64,000 nucleotides of DNA from Terrimicrobium sacchariphilum (GCF_001613545.1 NZ_BDCO01000002.1:2418001-2482000), one strand, 5' to 3'. Counted from the stretch's first letter, positions 35,478 to 44,785 are shown. Notes: generated by a model not told the origin, from the sequence alone. Numbers and translations: made by a program.

Positions 35478-37226
35478 ATGGATCGCAAAGCCTGGATCGC
35501 TGTTACAATTTCCGTCCTCGGCCTGGTTGGCTGGTATTACTACTTCGGGATTCTCAACCCGCCCAAGCCTCCGGTCACGCCGCCAACGGCGGAGGCTTCT
35601 CCTACGGCGTCGCCAGCTGCGGCGACTCCGGCACAGGAAGCAACTCCCTCGGTAGCTGCGGCTACGCCGGCTCCGGCGATCGTGGCCAGGACGGAAACGC
35701 TGTCCGCCTCGGATTCCGCGTATGTATTCACCAACGATGTCGGCGGCATCCGGCATGCCATCCTGAATCGCCATCTCGGGGAAAACGACCAGCCGGTTGC
35801 TCTTAATGCCGACCCGGCTCTTCCCATTGGAGCGATCGGTGACGCTCCGGGCAAGGCTTGGGGCGGTTTCGACATGGCGCTAGACGAAGCCAATGGCGTG
35901 GCGACCTTTACCCGCAAGGATGGAGACGGGGTTCAGATTACCAAGCGCTTCTTCGTTTCCCGCGACCCGGATAAGAAGGCCAATCATTACGTGGTGCGCC
36001 TTGAGGTGGAATTTAGCAATACCGGGACCAGTCAGGTCTACCGACCTCCTTACTTTGTGAGTACTGGGGGAGCGGCTCCGATTCACTCGGCGGATCTCCC
36101 GACCTATACCCGGTTCGACTGGATGCACGATTGGAAATTCGTTGGCATCGATGTGAATTGGTTCAATGCCGGATCGATTCCGTTGATTGGCATCCAGACC
36201 CATCCTGCCCGGGAGGTCTATCTGGAAAGTCGCAACAAGGTTCAATGGGCTGCGGTAGCCAGCCAGTACTTTTGCACGATTGTTTCCGTGCCGGAATTTG
36301 AGGCGGTATCCGTGGGTGCTCTGCGGTACTCCACGCAGAAGGCGAACCATACGCCTGTATTTGGCATCGAGGGCGCGCTCGGAATGCCGGGAATCAACCT
36401 CCAGCCGGGGCAGAAAGTCACGAAGACCTTCACCATTTATGCCGGCCCGAAGGAACTCGCGAGCCTGCGCAAGCTGGGTGAGAAGCAGGACGCCGTGCTA
36501 AATTTCGGCTGGTTCGGCTTTATCAGCGAAATTCTGCTGGCAGCGATGAACTGGTTACACGGCATTCTGTTCAACAGCTTCGCCGCGGCGATCATCGTCC
36601 TGACCCTCATCATCAAATCGCTCCTCTGGCCGATCCAGAACAAGGCGACCAACGAGATGCGCAAGATGTCGCTGCTCGCGCCGAAGATGAACGAGCTCAA
36701 GGCGAAGTATCCGGATGACCCGCAGAAGATGAACGAAGAGGTCATGAAGCTCTACCGCGACTACGGGGTGAATCCCTTCAGCGGGTGCTTCCCGATGCTC
36801 ATCCAGATCCCGATCTTCTTCGGCTTCTACGCCATGCTGGGCAGCGCCATCGAGCTGCGCAACAGCTCGTTCCTCTGGGTGCACGACCTTTCCCAGCCCG
36901 ATACGGTTTTCCATGTGCTCGGGTTCCCGATCAACGTCCTGCCCATCATCATGGCGGGTACGATGGTCTGGCAGATGGCGATCACGCCGAAGACGGGAGA
37001 TGCCATGCAGCAGCGCATCTTCTACTTCATGCCGATCATCTTCCTGGTGTTCTGCTATAATTATGCGAGCGGCCTTGCGCTCTATTGGACAACACAGAAC
37101 ATTTTCTCTATCGTTCAGCTATACCTGACCCGAAACAGGCCGCTCCCGACGCTGGAAAAGAAAAGCGTCATTGCGAAACGGGAAGCGGCTGCGACGGGCA
37201 AGAAAAAGAAACGCCCCGGCCAATGA
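35478..37226 (+). CDS. yidC: Membrane protein insertase YidC
   Basis: YidC inserts and folds inner-membrane proteins, alone or with SecYEG. The 582-residue protein has an N-terminal membrane segment (about 6-24), a Pro/Ala/Thr-rich linker (30-75), a large periplasmic beta domain (about 75-330) of the Gram-negative type, and the conserved core with LHGILFNSFAAAIIVLTLIIKSLLWP, then GVNPFSGCFPMLIQIPIFFGFYAML and the last helices near 500-555, ending in a lysine-rich tail. The stop overlaps the khpB start (ATGA). Confidence 0.96.
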   Translation: MDRKAWIAVTISVLGLVGWYYYFGILNPPKPPVTPPTAEASPTASPAAATPAQEATPSVAAATPAPAIVARTETLSASDSAYVFTNDVGGIRHAILNRHLGENDQPVALNADPALPIGAIGDAPGKAWGGFDMALDEANGVATFTRKDGDGVQITKRFFVSRDPDKKANHYVVRLEVEFSNTGTSQVYRPPYFVSTGGAAPIHSADLPTYTRFDWMHDWKFVGIDVNWFNAGSIPLIGIQTHPAREVYLESRNKVQWAAVASQYFCTIVSVPEFEAVSVGALRYSTQKANHTPVFGIEGALGMPGINLQPGQKVTKTFTIYAGPKELASLRKLGEKQDAVLNFGWFGFISEILLAAMNWLHGILFNSFAAAIIVLTLIIKSLLWPIQNKATNEMRKMSLLAPKMNELKAKYPDDPQKMNEEVMKLYRDYGVNPFSGCFPMLIQIPIFFGFYAMLGSAIELRNSSFLWVHDLSQPDTVFHVLGFPINVLPIIMAGTMVWQMAITPKTGDAMQQRIFYFMPIIFLVFCYNYASGLALYWTTQNIFSIVQLYLTRNRPLPTLEKKSVIAKREAAATGKKKKRPGQ

Positions 37227-37684
37227 GTACACCCCTGAATGCACGAGATCTCCTCGACACCATGCTGGGCTACCTCGGTTTCGTCTTTGAAATCGAGGAG
37301 CAGGAGCGGGACGGTCATCTGGTGCTTCAGATCTATACCCACGAGGCCGATCGCCTGATCGGCAAGCGCGATCAGGTGATGGACGACCTGCAGTATCTCC
37401 TCAACCGAATGCTGCAAACAGCCGATCCTCAGGCCCGTCGCGTGATCGTGGATGTGGAGCATCACCGCGCGATGCGGGATGATGCTCTGGTCGAAAAGAT
37501 GAAACATCTCGCCGAGGCGGTAAAGACCACCGGTCGTCCGATCCAGACCGAGCCGCTGAATTCCTACGACCGCTACGTGGTGCACAATGTTTTCAAGGAT
37601 GATCCGGAGGTTGCGACCTGGAGTCCGCCGGATGATGCGAAGGTCAAACGCATCACGTTGCGACTGCGCAAGAAAACCGCTTAA
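37223..37684 (+). CDS. KH-R3H RNA-binding protein (Jag/KhpB-like)
   Basis: A 153-residue cytoplasmic protein with a KH domain (about 8-75; DRLIGKRDQVMDDLQYLLNRML is the GxxG-type segment, here IGKRD) and an R3H domain (about 80-152; HHRAMRDDALVEKMKHLAEAVKTTGRP and NSYDRYVVHNVFKDD, with the R-x3-H motif). The N-terminal Jag domain is absent. Such proteins sit beside yidC in many bacteria and bind RNA; KhpB affects cell elongation in Gram-positives. Translationally coupled to yidC. Confidence 0.88.
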   Translation: MSTPLNARDLLDTMLGYLGFVFEIEEQERDGHLVLQIYTHEADRLIGKRDQVMDDLQYLLNRMLQTADPQARRVIVDVEHHRAMRDDALVEKMKHLAEAVKTTGRPIQTEPLNSYDRYVVHNVFKDDPEVATWSPPDDAKVKRITLRLRKKTA

Positions 37685-37715
37685 CCGCCGGTCGGTGCCT
37701 GGAGCTCATTACGTG

Positions 37716-38591
37716 ATGAGAACGCTGCTCTGCGCCTGTTTGCTGGTCAGCACTGGTGGTTTCACCCTTGCCCAGCAGACTGTATCTTCAACATCCGCCG
37801 GTCTACCGACCGTCCGCGCTGCGGCTGCCATCCTTTTCAATGCCCAGACGGGCGAGGTTCTTTACAAGAAGAACGAGACTGATCATCGAGCGGTCGCCAG
37901 CACGCAAAAACTGCTTACTGCCCTTATCGTCGCAGAAAGCGGCAATCTGTCGGACCTCGTGACGGTTACGCGCTCGGATACTTTTGCGGATCCGACGAAG
38001 CTCTACCTCAAGCCGGGCGAGGTTTACCCCCGCAGCCAACTCCTCACAGCGTTGCTGGTGAAAAGTGCCAATGACGTCGCCCGTATCCTGGCGCGCGATA
38101 ATGCCGGTTCCGTCGAGCAGTTTGCACACAAGATGAATGAACGCATGGAGCGCCTGGGCGGCAAATCCTCGCATTTCATCAATCCCAATGGCCTGCCGGT
38201 CGAGGGACAGTACTCCACGGCTCGGGACATGGCCTGCGTGGCCCGTGCGGCGTACTACAACCCCGTCCTTCGCGAGATCATGAAACAGCGGCATTTTCCG
38301 TTTTGTTTCTCCAACGGGAGAGTCAGCTCCCTTCGAAATACCAACCGGGTGTTGCGGACCTATTCCTTTTGCAATGGGATGAAGACTGGCTATACCGATG
38401 CGGCTGGCCATTGCCTCATTTCGAGCGGCAGCTACAACGGCAAGGACATGATCGCTGTGGTGCTCGGAAGTAACAAGGCGCGTGTTTGGGATGAAAGCGC
38501 CCAGTTGCTGGCTTACGGGCTGGGACTCAGCCAGAGCCAGATGGCCTCATTGCGAGTCGACGAAACGAAGGTGCAGGACGACGAGGACTGA
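37716..38591 (+). CDS. D-alanyl-D-alanine carboxypeptidase (low-molecular-weight PBP)
   Basis: Trims the terminal D-Ala of peptidoglycan pentapeptides in the periplasm. From the ATG at 37716 it has 291 residues with a signal peptide (cleavage near AQQ, residue 20). The catalytic motifs are all present: STQK (Ser62, Lys65), SAN (117-119), KTG (223-225). Peptidase S11 domain only; the C-terminal beta domain and amphipathic anchor of DacA are missing, so it may be soluble. It lies 2 bp before the helicase gene. Confidence 0.92.
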   Translation: MRTLLCACLLVSTGGFTLAQQTVSSTSAGLPTVRAAAAILFNAQTGEVLYKKNETDHRAVASTQKLLTALIVAESGNLSDLVTVTRSDTFADPTKLYLKPGEVYPRSQLLTALLVKSANDVARILARDNAGSVEQFAHKMNERMERLGGKSSHFINPNGLPVEGQYSTARDMACVARAAYYNPVLREIMKQRHFPFCFSNGRVSSLRNTNRVLRTYSFCNGMKTGYTDAAGHCLISSGSYNGKDMIAVVLGSNKARVWDESAQLLAYGLGLSQSQMASLRVDETKVQDDED

Positions 38592-38593
38592 TC

Positions 38594-40612
38594 GTGGCTC
38601 GTCATTATCAACTCGATCCGACCTCGGCAGGGCCAGCCACGGACTTTGCCGCCGAGCTCAATGAGCAGCAACTCGCCGCTGTCACAGCGGCTCCTGGGCC
38701 ATCTCTGGTGATCGCCGGGGCAGGCAGCGGAAAGACCCGCACTCTGACCTACCGGGTGGCGTGGTTGCTGGAACAGGGAACCGCTCCGCGGAATATTCTC
38801 CTGCTTACCTTCACCAACAAGGCTGCGCGCGAAATGCTCGAGCGGGTTGGTGCCCTTTCTCAAAGCGCCGCCGAGGGCATCTGGGGCGGGACGTTTCACT
38901 CCATCGGCAACCGCATCCTTCGGCGCAATGCGGAGCGCATCGGGTTCCGCCAGGGATTCACGATCATGGATCGGGAAGATCAGGAGGAGATGATCGAGAG
39001 CATCGTGGCCCGCGAGGGATTGCGCACGAACGACCGGCGCTTTCCGAAGGGCGAGGTGCTGGCGGATATCTTCAGCTACTCCATTAATACCGGGGCACCC
39101 ATCTCGCAGGTCGTCGCGACCAAGTATCGGTACTTCATGCCTCTCATCGCGCAGATTGAGCGCGTGCAGGTGGCCTACGAAGGCCGCAAACGGGAGGCAA
39201 ACTCCCTCGACTTCGACGATCTGCTCTCCAAGACCCTGGAACTGCTCCAGATGTGCGAGGATGTCGCCGCACAGTACCAGCAGCAGTTTCAGCACATCCT
39301 TGTCGACGAATACCAGGACACCAACCGCATCCAGGCGGAGCTCGTCGACTGGCTGGGGCGCAAACATGGCAACATCATGGTCGTGGGCGACGACGCGCAG
39401 AGCATTTACTCGTGGCGCGGCGCCAATTTTGCCAACATCCTCGACTTCCCCAAGCGCTATCCGACCGCACAGGTCTTCAAGATTGAGACCAACTATCGCA
39501 GCGTGCCCGAGGTATTGAATGTTGCGAACGCCTCGATCCTGGGCAATGAACGGCAGTTTCCCAAGAATCTCGCACCGGTTCGTACGTCGTATCCGATGCG
39601 CCCGGCTCTGGTTCCGCTGTCGACCAACAACCAGCAGGCAACCTTCCTGGCCCAGCGCATCCTGGAACTGCACGAGGAGGGCGTGAGGTTGAATGAAATC
39701 GCCGTGCTGTATCGGGCGCACTTCCATTCCATGGAGGTGCAGCTTGAATTTACGCGCAGGGGTATTCCCTTCTCCATCACCAGCGGACTGCGTTTCTTCG
39801 AACAGGCTCACGTCAAGGATGTGTCGGCCTTCCTGAAGTTTGCCACCAATCCGCGCGATGAGGTGGCCTTTAAGCGCATGGTCAAGCTCCTGCCGGGAGT
39901 AGGGGCCAAGTCTGCGGAATCCATCTGGAGCCAGACGTCGGATGTCCTCGATGGCGGCACGGAGTTTGGCCGCCTGCACGGGCTCAAGGTGCCGTCGAAG
40001 TCCGCGAAAAACTGGGAACAGCTCGTTCACACGCTGGCGGAGCTGGCCCCGGATGGCAGCATTCTTGCGCCTTCCACCATGATCGATAGCGTGCTCTTCG
40101 CCGTCTATGACGACTACATGAAGAGCAAATTCGCCAATTATGAGGCGAGGCGCGAGGATCTCAACACACTGGCGGGTTTTGCCCGGCAGTTCGAGAGCAC
40201 GGAGGAGTTTCTTTCTCAACTCGCGCTCCTCGGCGCAGTCGAGACGACGGACGCGCTCGCGGTGGAGAGCGAAAGTGAAAAGGTGACGCTCTCGACCATC
40301 CACCAGGCCAAGGGGCTGGAGTGGAAGGTGGTCTTTCTCATCTGGTTGACAGAGGGGATGTTTCCGAGTTCTCGCAGCGCGGAAACCGACGAGGGAATCG
40401 AGGAGGAGCGACGTTTGTTTTACGTAGGTGTCACCCGATGCTGCGATGAACTCTATCTGACCTATCCTGACCTGCGTCTTAACGCGGGCTACGGCGAGGC
40501 ATTGCAAAGGCCCTCGCGATTTTTAACCGAGATCCCCGAGGAGTTGGTGGAGGGGTGGGAAGTTTCCGCTAGCCGCCAGAAGGAACCGACTTCCGACGAC
40601 GAGCCGTTCTAG
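38594..40612 (+). CDS. UvrD/Rep-family (PcrA-like) ATP-dependent DNA helicase
   Basis: A superfamily 1A 3'-5' helicase of 672 residues, used in repair and removal of protein blocks. Motifs in order: Q-motif LNEQQLAAV (22-30), Walker A AGAGSGKTRT (41-50), TFTNKAAREM (Ia), GTFHSIGNRIL, VDEYQDTNRIQ (II), VVGDDAQSIYSWRGA (III), ETNYRS (IV), LSTIHQAKGLEWKVVFLIWL (V) and ERRLFYVGVTR (VI). Translation starts at GTG. The C-terminus lacks the long tail of PcrA. The stop overlaps the end of the convergent membrane-protein gene. Confidence 0.94.
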   Translation: MARHYQLDPTSAGPATDFAAELNEQQLAAVTAAPGPSLVIAGAGSGKTRTLTYRVAWLLEQGTAPRNILLLTFTNKAAREMLERVGALSQSAAEGIWGGTFHSIGNRILRRNAERIGFRQGFTIMDREDQEEMIESIVAREGLRTNDRRFPKGEVLADIFSYSINTGAPISQVVATKYRYFMPLIAQIERVQVAYEGRKREANSLDFDDLLSKTLELLQMCEDVAAQYQQQFQHILVDEYQDTNRIQAELVDWLGRKHGNIMVVGDDAQSIYSWRGANFANILDFPKRYPTAQVFKIETNYRSVPEVLNVANASILGNERQFPKNLAPVRTSYPMRPALVPLSTNNQQATFLAQRILELHEEGVRLNEIAVLYRAHFHSMEVQLEFTRRGIPFSITSGLRFFEQAHVKDVSAFLKFATNPRDEVAFKRMVKLLPGVGAKSAESIWSQTSDVLDGGTEFGRLHGLKVPSKSAKNWEQLVHTLAELAPDGSILAPSTMIDSVLFAVYDDYMKSKFANYEARREDLNTLAGFARQFESTEEFLSQLALLGAVETTDALAVESESEKVTLSTIHQAKGLEWKVVFLIWLTEGMFPSSRSAETDEGIEEERRLFYVGVTRCCDELYLTYPDLRLNAGYGEALQRPSRFLTEIPEELVEGWEVSASRQKEPTSDDEPF

Positions 40613-41019
40613 ATTGGCGCTGGGGATTCGCCGTATTCCTGAATGATCGAATCTTTCGACAGCAGGATCAGGGTAAAGATTCCCAAGGTCGTACCGAATG
40701 GAAGGAGTGCGCAATTGATCGCACCCACGATGATACTGAACTTCCGCGACCGGCGCCGGGCTATTCTGCGACCAGACAGGATGGTGACAATCCCGAGCGT
40801 CCATCCCGCAGCGACGACGATGCTGCCGATGATGGCGAATATGGCCGCCATTGCCATTTCAGGCCCCGCTGCAGTCCGTGATTCATTCGGAAATAGGCCG
40901 AGAAGTATTGCGACTCCGAAGGAGACATGGATCAGGCCAAATGATCCGAACAGCGCGTGCAGTCCTCCGACCACGTAGTGCGAGATCGCCAGGACATTCA
41001 ACTGCTCCTTGGGAGACAT
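40609..41019 (-). CDS. Hypothetical integral membrane protein
   Basis: A 136-residue protein with three or four hydrophobic segments (about 10-45, 56-82, 93-120). The start QLNVLAISHYVVGGLHALFGSFGLIHVSFGVAI has a pattern I have seen in uncharacterised Planctomycete/Verrucomicrobial membrane proteins, but no function is known to me. It begins 4 bp after the L,D-transpeptidase stop and so is probably cotranscribed with it. Confidence 0.7.
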   Translation of the reverse strand: MSPKEQLNVLAISHYVVGGLHALFGSFGLIHVSFGVAILLGLFPNESRTAAGPEMAMAAIFAIIGSIVVAAGWTLGIVTILSGRRIARRRSRKFSIIVGAINCALLPFGTTLGIFTLILLSKDSIIQEYGESPAPI

Positions 41020-41023
41020 GAGG

Positions 41024-41635
41024 TTATTTGATGATCGTAACCGGGGTGCCCATCGGGGCGTTGTCCCAGAAGATCTTTACCATTTTTTCAGGCATGCGGA
41101 TGCAGCCGTGGCTGTCGGGCACGCCGGGGAGGAAGCCCTGGTGCATGCCGACGCCTGCGTTGGAGACGCGCATGAAGTAAGGCATGGGGGACCCCTGGAA
41201 CTTGGCTCCCGGAGGGCAGGGGTCCTTGGAACTTACGTTCTTCTGCACGACATTGCCCGAGGCATCCACAAAGTCGCCATAGAGATTGGAGACATGATTC
41301 TGGTTTTTCTGGAGGATCTTGTAGTTTCCCGTAGGCGTGTCGTAGCCCTCGCGACCGCTCGAGATCGCGGAAACTCCTACGAGCTTGTCACCCTTGTAGA
41401 AGGAGGCGGTCTGCTTCGTCAGGTCAATGACGATGGATGGTGCGCCATCGATGCCTTCGCCATCCCAGTACGATTTCCGCATGGCGAGATCCTCCTTGGC
41501 CTCGGGACTGACAACGGTTTCGCCGACGCCGAGGTACTTGACGGACGAGTTCGTGAGACGGGTATCGTAATTGGCGCAGCCGCCGATCAGCAGAGTTGCG
41601 GTGGCGGTGAGTGCGAGGACGGCACGGATATTCAT
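41024..41635 (-). CDS. L,D-transpeptidase family lipoprotein
   Basis: A YkuD-domain protein of 203 residues, from the ATG at 41635 (MNIRAVLALTATATLLIGGC); an upstream in-frame ATG would put unrelated residues before the signal. The lipobox IGGC places the lipidated cysteine at residue 20. The catalytic motif is SHGCIRM (His176, Cys178), preceded by IVIDLTKQTASFYKGDKLV and SSGREGYDTPTGNY. It should form 3-3 peptidoglycan cross-links or attach proteins to the wall in the periplasm. Followed by a small membrane-protein gene. Confidence 0.92.
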   Translation of the reverse strand: MNIRAVLALTATATLLIGGCANYDTRLTNSSVKYLGVGETVVSPEAKEDLAMRKSYWDGEGIDGAPSIVIDLTKQTASFYKGDKLVGVSAISSGREGYDTPTGNYKILQKNQNHVSNLYGDFVDASGNVVQKNVSSKDPCPPGAKFQGSPMPYFMRVSNAGVGMHQGFLPGVPDSHGCIRMPEKMVKIFWDNAPMGTPVTIIK

Positions 41636-41746
41636 GTGCGAAGGCGCTACAAGAGCACGCCCGCGGAAAACGTCAAGCACGCCATAGTTCCGCGACGCTT
41701 CGGTTGCGCGAAGTGCCATCTCTTGCTACCTTTCTAGGCTTTTGCC

Positions 41747-42022
41747 ATGCCAACGTACGAATACGAATGCAAGAAGTGCGGAAAGACATTCGATGTCTTT
41801 CAGTCAATGAAGGACGAGCCTCTCACTGTTTGTCCTGACAAAAAGTGCAAGGGCAAGGTGAAGCGTCTGCTTGGCACCGGAGCCGGACTCATTTTCAAAG
41901 GAAGTGGGTTTTATATAACGGATTATCGCAGCGAGGGTTATAAGCAGGCGGCCAAAAAAGACTCCAGCAGCTCTTCGAGTTCGTCCTCGAGTAGTTCGAA
42001 GTCCAAACCATCGAAGGAATGA
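41747..42022 (+). CDS. FmdB-family zinc ribbon protein with poly-serine tail
   Basis: A 91-residue protein. MPTYEYECKKCGKTFDVFQS, with Cys8/Cys11 and Cys29/Cys34, is the FmdB-type regulatory zinc ribbon, and GAGLIFKGSGFYITDYRS is the usual second block. Residues 73-84 are a run of 12 serines encoded by mixed TCC/AGC/TCT/TCG/AGT codons, then a Lys/Pro tail. The role of this family is unclear. It overlaps the next gene by 4 bp. Confidence 0.88.
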   Translation: MPTYEYECKKCGKTFDVFQSMKDEPLTVCPDKKCKGKVKRLLGTGAGLIFKGSGFYITDYRSEGYKQAAKKDSSSSSSSSSSSSKSKPSKE

Positions 42023-42843
42023 GTGCTGCGCTGGTTTGCGATCAGTGTGGATTTCATAACGACCTCACCCGGGTTTTTTGCCACAACTGCGGCGCTCGGC
42101 TGACCTCGCCACCCAAGGAAGTGGCTGAAGCGGAGGCTCCCGCGCCCGCTGCAGGAGCCTCGGTGCCGGGTCGTATGCAGATCCCTCCCGCTCTTGGGAC
42201 CACTCGCGTCGCTGGATCATCGGCTCCTCCACCGGGATCGGCCTCGACTGGAAGCGCTTTGGCGAAATTTGTCCGGGCGATCGTCGCTACGGCGATATTT
42301 GCCGCCATGCTGGCTGCGATGATTCAGATGGCTCGGACTCCCGATGGCCTTCCGCCGGCGCAGATCGTTAATACGGCCATGGCCGATGGTGTTTCGTCTG
42401 CCGTGGAGTCGGCTGCCAAGTCAGGTACGGGACTGGTTTTCAAACAGGCTCAGATCAACAACTTTCTCGCGGCCAGGATCCAGGCGTTGAATGACGGAAC
42501 GCAGGCGGTTTATCAGCCACAGTTTGTCAGGGCCTTCGTTCGGCTTGGAAGTGGGGAGTATCGCCTGTATGTCGAGGAGACAGTCATGGGATGGCCTGTT
42601 TTCCTCTGCCTCGCCCAAGTGCCGGTCGCTTCTCCGCAAGGCCTTTCGAAGACAGACGTTGGAGGGTGGATTGGCCGTTTGCCCATTCATCCGAAGCTAT
42701 TACCAGTCGTGCAGCGATTGGTGAATCCCGTCGGAGCATCGGCATTACAGGCGGCTCCGGATTTTTCCAAGGCGACGTCGATTTCCGTGACCCCGGAGCA
42801 GATCACCGTGGGTTACATCGGAGCATCTCAGAAACCTCATTAG
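42019..42843 (+). CDS. Zinc-ribbon membrane protein, hypothetical
   Basis: A 274-residue protein. The N-terminus is a double-CxxC zinc ribbon (Cys7, Cys10, Cys21, Cys24: LVCDQCGFHND...VFCHNCGARL). A Pro/Ala-rich linker follows (33-80), then one membrane segment (about 84-103) and a C-terminal domain of about 160 residues outside the membrane (VFKQAQINNFLAARIQALNDG, EYRLYVEETVMGWPVFLCLAQVPV). The last part may be a lipid- or protein-binding fold but I cannot name the family. It sits between the FmdB-like gene and a secreted hypothetical. Confidence 0.75.
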   Translation: MSAALVCDQCGFHNDLTRVFCHNCGARLTSPPKEVAEAEAPAPAAGASVPGRMQIPPALGTTRVAGSSAPPPGSASTGSALAKFVRAIVATAIFAAMLAAMIQMARTPDGLPPAQIVNTAMADGVSSAVESAAKSGTGLVFKQAQINNFLAARIQALNDGTQAVYQPQFVRAFVRLGSGEYRLYVEETVMGWPVFLCLAQVPVASPQGLSKTDVGGWIGRLPIHPKLLPVVQRLVNPVGASALQAAPDFSKATSISVTPEQITVGYIGASQKPH

Positions 42844-42847
42844 GCCG

Positions 42848-44161
42848 TTGAGACATCGGTTATGGATGGTCATCCTTTTTGCCGGGATGACTCTGGGGCT
42901 GGCGCAATCACCGGCGCCTGCTCCGAAGGTATTGCCCTTACAGCGATCCTTCAGCAGTTCCCAGCAGTTCATCATTTATAACAACGACAAGATCCTGCGT
43001 GCGCGACTGGCGCGGCAGGTCGAGGATATCAAGGCTAATTTCCTTCGCCGCCTGGGGCTTTCCGATGAATGGAAATCGCCGATTATCATCAGGGTGCTGA
43101 CTCTGCGCCCGTCAAACCAGCCAAAGATCATCACCAATGCCTTCGAGAGCGACGGCGACCAGCTCAAGCTGCAGATCGATGTCTTTGAACCTGCCGTGAT
43201 CGGGACGGCAGACTTTGACATCGAGATCTATCGGGCGCTCTGTCTCGAGTATCAATATCGGAACTATGTTCTCAAGGCGGGCAAACAAATCAGCCAGCCT
43301 CCGGCCTGGCTGATCGAGGCCCTTTATGAGGAAAGTCGTGCCAAGGAGGATGGGCCAGCCGCGGGACTCTACGAGATGCTCCTCCAGCGCGGAAGCTCTC
43401 CGAAGCTTGAGGCCTTTCTCAAAGAGAAGCCGACAATGTACGACGGCACATCGCGTGCGATTTACCGCGCACAGGCGGTGGGACTCCTTCGAGCGATCAT
43501 GGCGTTTCAGGGCGCACAGGCCAATCTCTGCACCTACCTTTCGAAGCTGCCGGAGAAAAATGCGACGGATGCGAAGGAACTGATCAAGGCTTTTCCTGCT
43601 CTCGATCAAGATCCCTCCCTCCTCGCCAAGGCTTGGGTGCTCAGTATCGCAGATGTCTCGGCTGCAAATCGGCTCGACCCGATGACGATTGAAGACACAC
43701 GCAAGCAGCTCGCCCTTGTCCTGGATCTGAGCGCTCCTCCAAATCCGAAGAAGCCTGACGAAAAGCCCTTGCGAGGACCTATGGCGTTTCAGGAAATCGC
43801 GCGTACGCCGGAGGGGCGGTACGTACTGGATCAAAAAAAGGATGACCTGTTGAGGCTTGAATCCCGGTCGCATCCGCTCCTGCGTCCCATGATCGCAGAG
43901 TATCGGTTGATCGTGACTCAGCTCGTGGCCAAGCCGAAGCGCAACGTGCGTGATCGCCTGGAAAAGAACCAGGAGCTTCTCGATGCTGTCTCTCAGCGAG
44001 CCAACGCAGTGGAGGACTATTTGAACTGGTACGAGGCGGCCAAACTCGAGACGCCGAGCGGCCATTTTACAAACGTCACCGATGAGCCAGCCATTCAGAA
44101 GACGCAGCGATCCGATGCGGTCAGCCGCCGTCTGGACGATCTGGAGGCTCAGGGCTGGTAA
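42848..44161 (+). CDS. Hypothetical exported protein
   Basis: A 437-residue protein of unknown family. It probably begins at TTG (42848), giving a better charged signal peptide (MRHRLWMVILFAGMTLGLAQ) than the ATG at 42866. The mature protein is helical, with KILRARLARQVEDIKANFLRRLGL, IEIYRALCLEYQYRNYVLKAGKQISQPPAWLIEALYEE; the PPAWLIEAL segment recalls gluzincin-like proteins without the HExxH. It lies 4 bp after the zinc-ribbon gene, so they are likely one operon. Confidence 0.72.
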   Translation: MRHRLWMVILFAGMTLGLAQSPAPAPKVLPLQRSFSSSQQFIIYNNDKILRARLARQVEDIKANFLRRLGLSDEWKSPIIIRVLTLRPSNQPKIITNAFESDGDQLKLQIDVFEPAVIGTADFDIEIYRALCLEYQYRNYVLKAGKQISQPPAWLIEALYEESRAKEDGPAAGLYEMLLQRGSSPKLEAFLKEKPTMYDGTSRAIYRAQAVGLLRAIMAFQGAQANLCTYLSKLPEKNATDAKELIKAFPALDQDPSLLAKAWVLSIADVSAANRLDPMTIEDTRKQLALVLDLSAPPNPKKPDEKPLRGPMAFQEIARTPEGRYVLDQKKDDLLRLESRSHPLLRPMIAEYRLIVTQLVAKPKRNVRDRLEKNQELLDAVSQRANAVEDYLNWYEAAKLETPSGHFTNVTDEPAIQKTQRSDAVSRRLDDLEAQGW

Positions 44162-44214
44162 CGTGTGTTGGCGCTTGCAGGGTGAGGGGAGCAGGCTATT
44201 TTTGCGGTGATTTG

Positions 44215-44343
44215 TTGACCCGACGCGAACAGATACTCGTTGCTTCCATCGTGGCCGCCTTCGCGGTGGGGCTGGCGGTGAAGTGGTGGCGTGACTCGGC
44301 CTCGCTTCGCAGCCTGCCACCCGTGACGGTCACCACTCATTGA
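44215..44343 (+). CDS. Possible small single-pass membrane protein (42 aa)
   Basis: A TTG-initiated frame encodes MTRREQILVASIVAAFAVGL, then AVKWWRDSASLRSLPPVTVTTH: basic N-terminus, one hydrophobic helix (about 7-21), short polar tail. It fills most of the gap between two genes on the same strand and ends 7 bp before the next ATG. A longer GTG start at 44182 is possible. GAGGGGAGCAGG lies about 20 bases upstream, too far for an ideal Shine-Dalgarno for the TTG. No family recognised. Confidence 0.45.
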   Translation: MTRREQILVASIVAAFAVGLAVKWWRDSASLRSLPPVTVTTH

Positions 44344-44350
44344 TTTTTTT

Positions 44351-44785
44351 ATGCAGTCGATTGGATTTCAAGAAGCCCTGGAGCAGATCCTGGCCTCAGA
44401 CACTCGCTACCATGCCGAGGCCTACGCCTTTCTGCGCGACGCGCTGGAGGGGACGCTGAAGCGCCGCAAAAAGGCGCGCAAGGACGCTCCACCCTCGCAT
44501 GTGAATGCCGCCGAACTACTCGACGGCTTCCGCATTCATGCCTTGCAGGAGTGTGGCCCGATGGCGGTTACGGTGCTGGACTACTGGGGCGTGCGATCCT
44601 GCGAGGATGTGGGCAACATGGTGTTCAATCTCGTGAACGCCGGAGCCTTTGGCAAAACGGACGAGGACACGATCGAGAGCTTCCGCCTGGGATATGATTT
44701 CCGGGAGGCGTTCGTGATTCCTTTCCTCCCCGAGCCAACAAATTTGAGCGCCGGAGCCCCTGGCGTTGTCGGAAAGAAAAAATGA
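44351..44785 (+). CDS. Minf_1886-like conserved protein
   Basis: A 144-residue soluble protein that resembles the family annotated as Minf_1886 or Verruc_Plancto-restricted protein (from memory of TIGR04138). Family-like features are FQEALEQILASDTRYHAEAYAFLRDAL, LDGFRIHALQECGPMAVTVLDYWGVRSCEDVGNMVFNLVNAGAFGKTDEDTIE and FREAFVIPFLP. The function is unknown. It is one of the better phylum markers in the window. It overlaps the M16 protease gene by 4 bp. Confidence 0.8.
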   Translation: MQSIGFQEALEQILASDTRYHAEAYAFLRDALEGTLKRRKKARKDAPPSHVNAAELLDGFRIHALQECGPMAVTVLDYWGVRSCEDVGNMVFNLVNAGAFGKTDEDTIESFRLGYDFREAFVIPFLPEPTNLSAGAPGVVGKKK

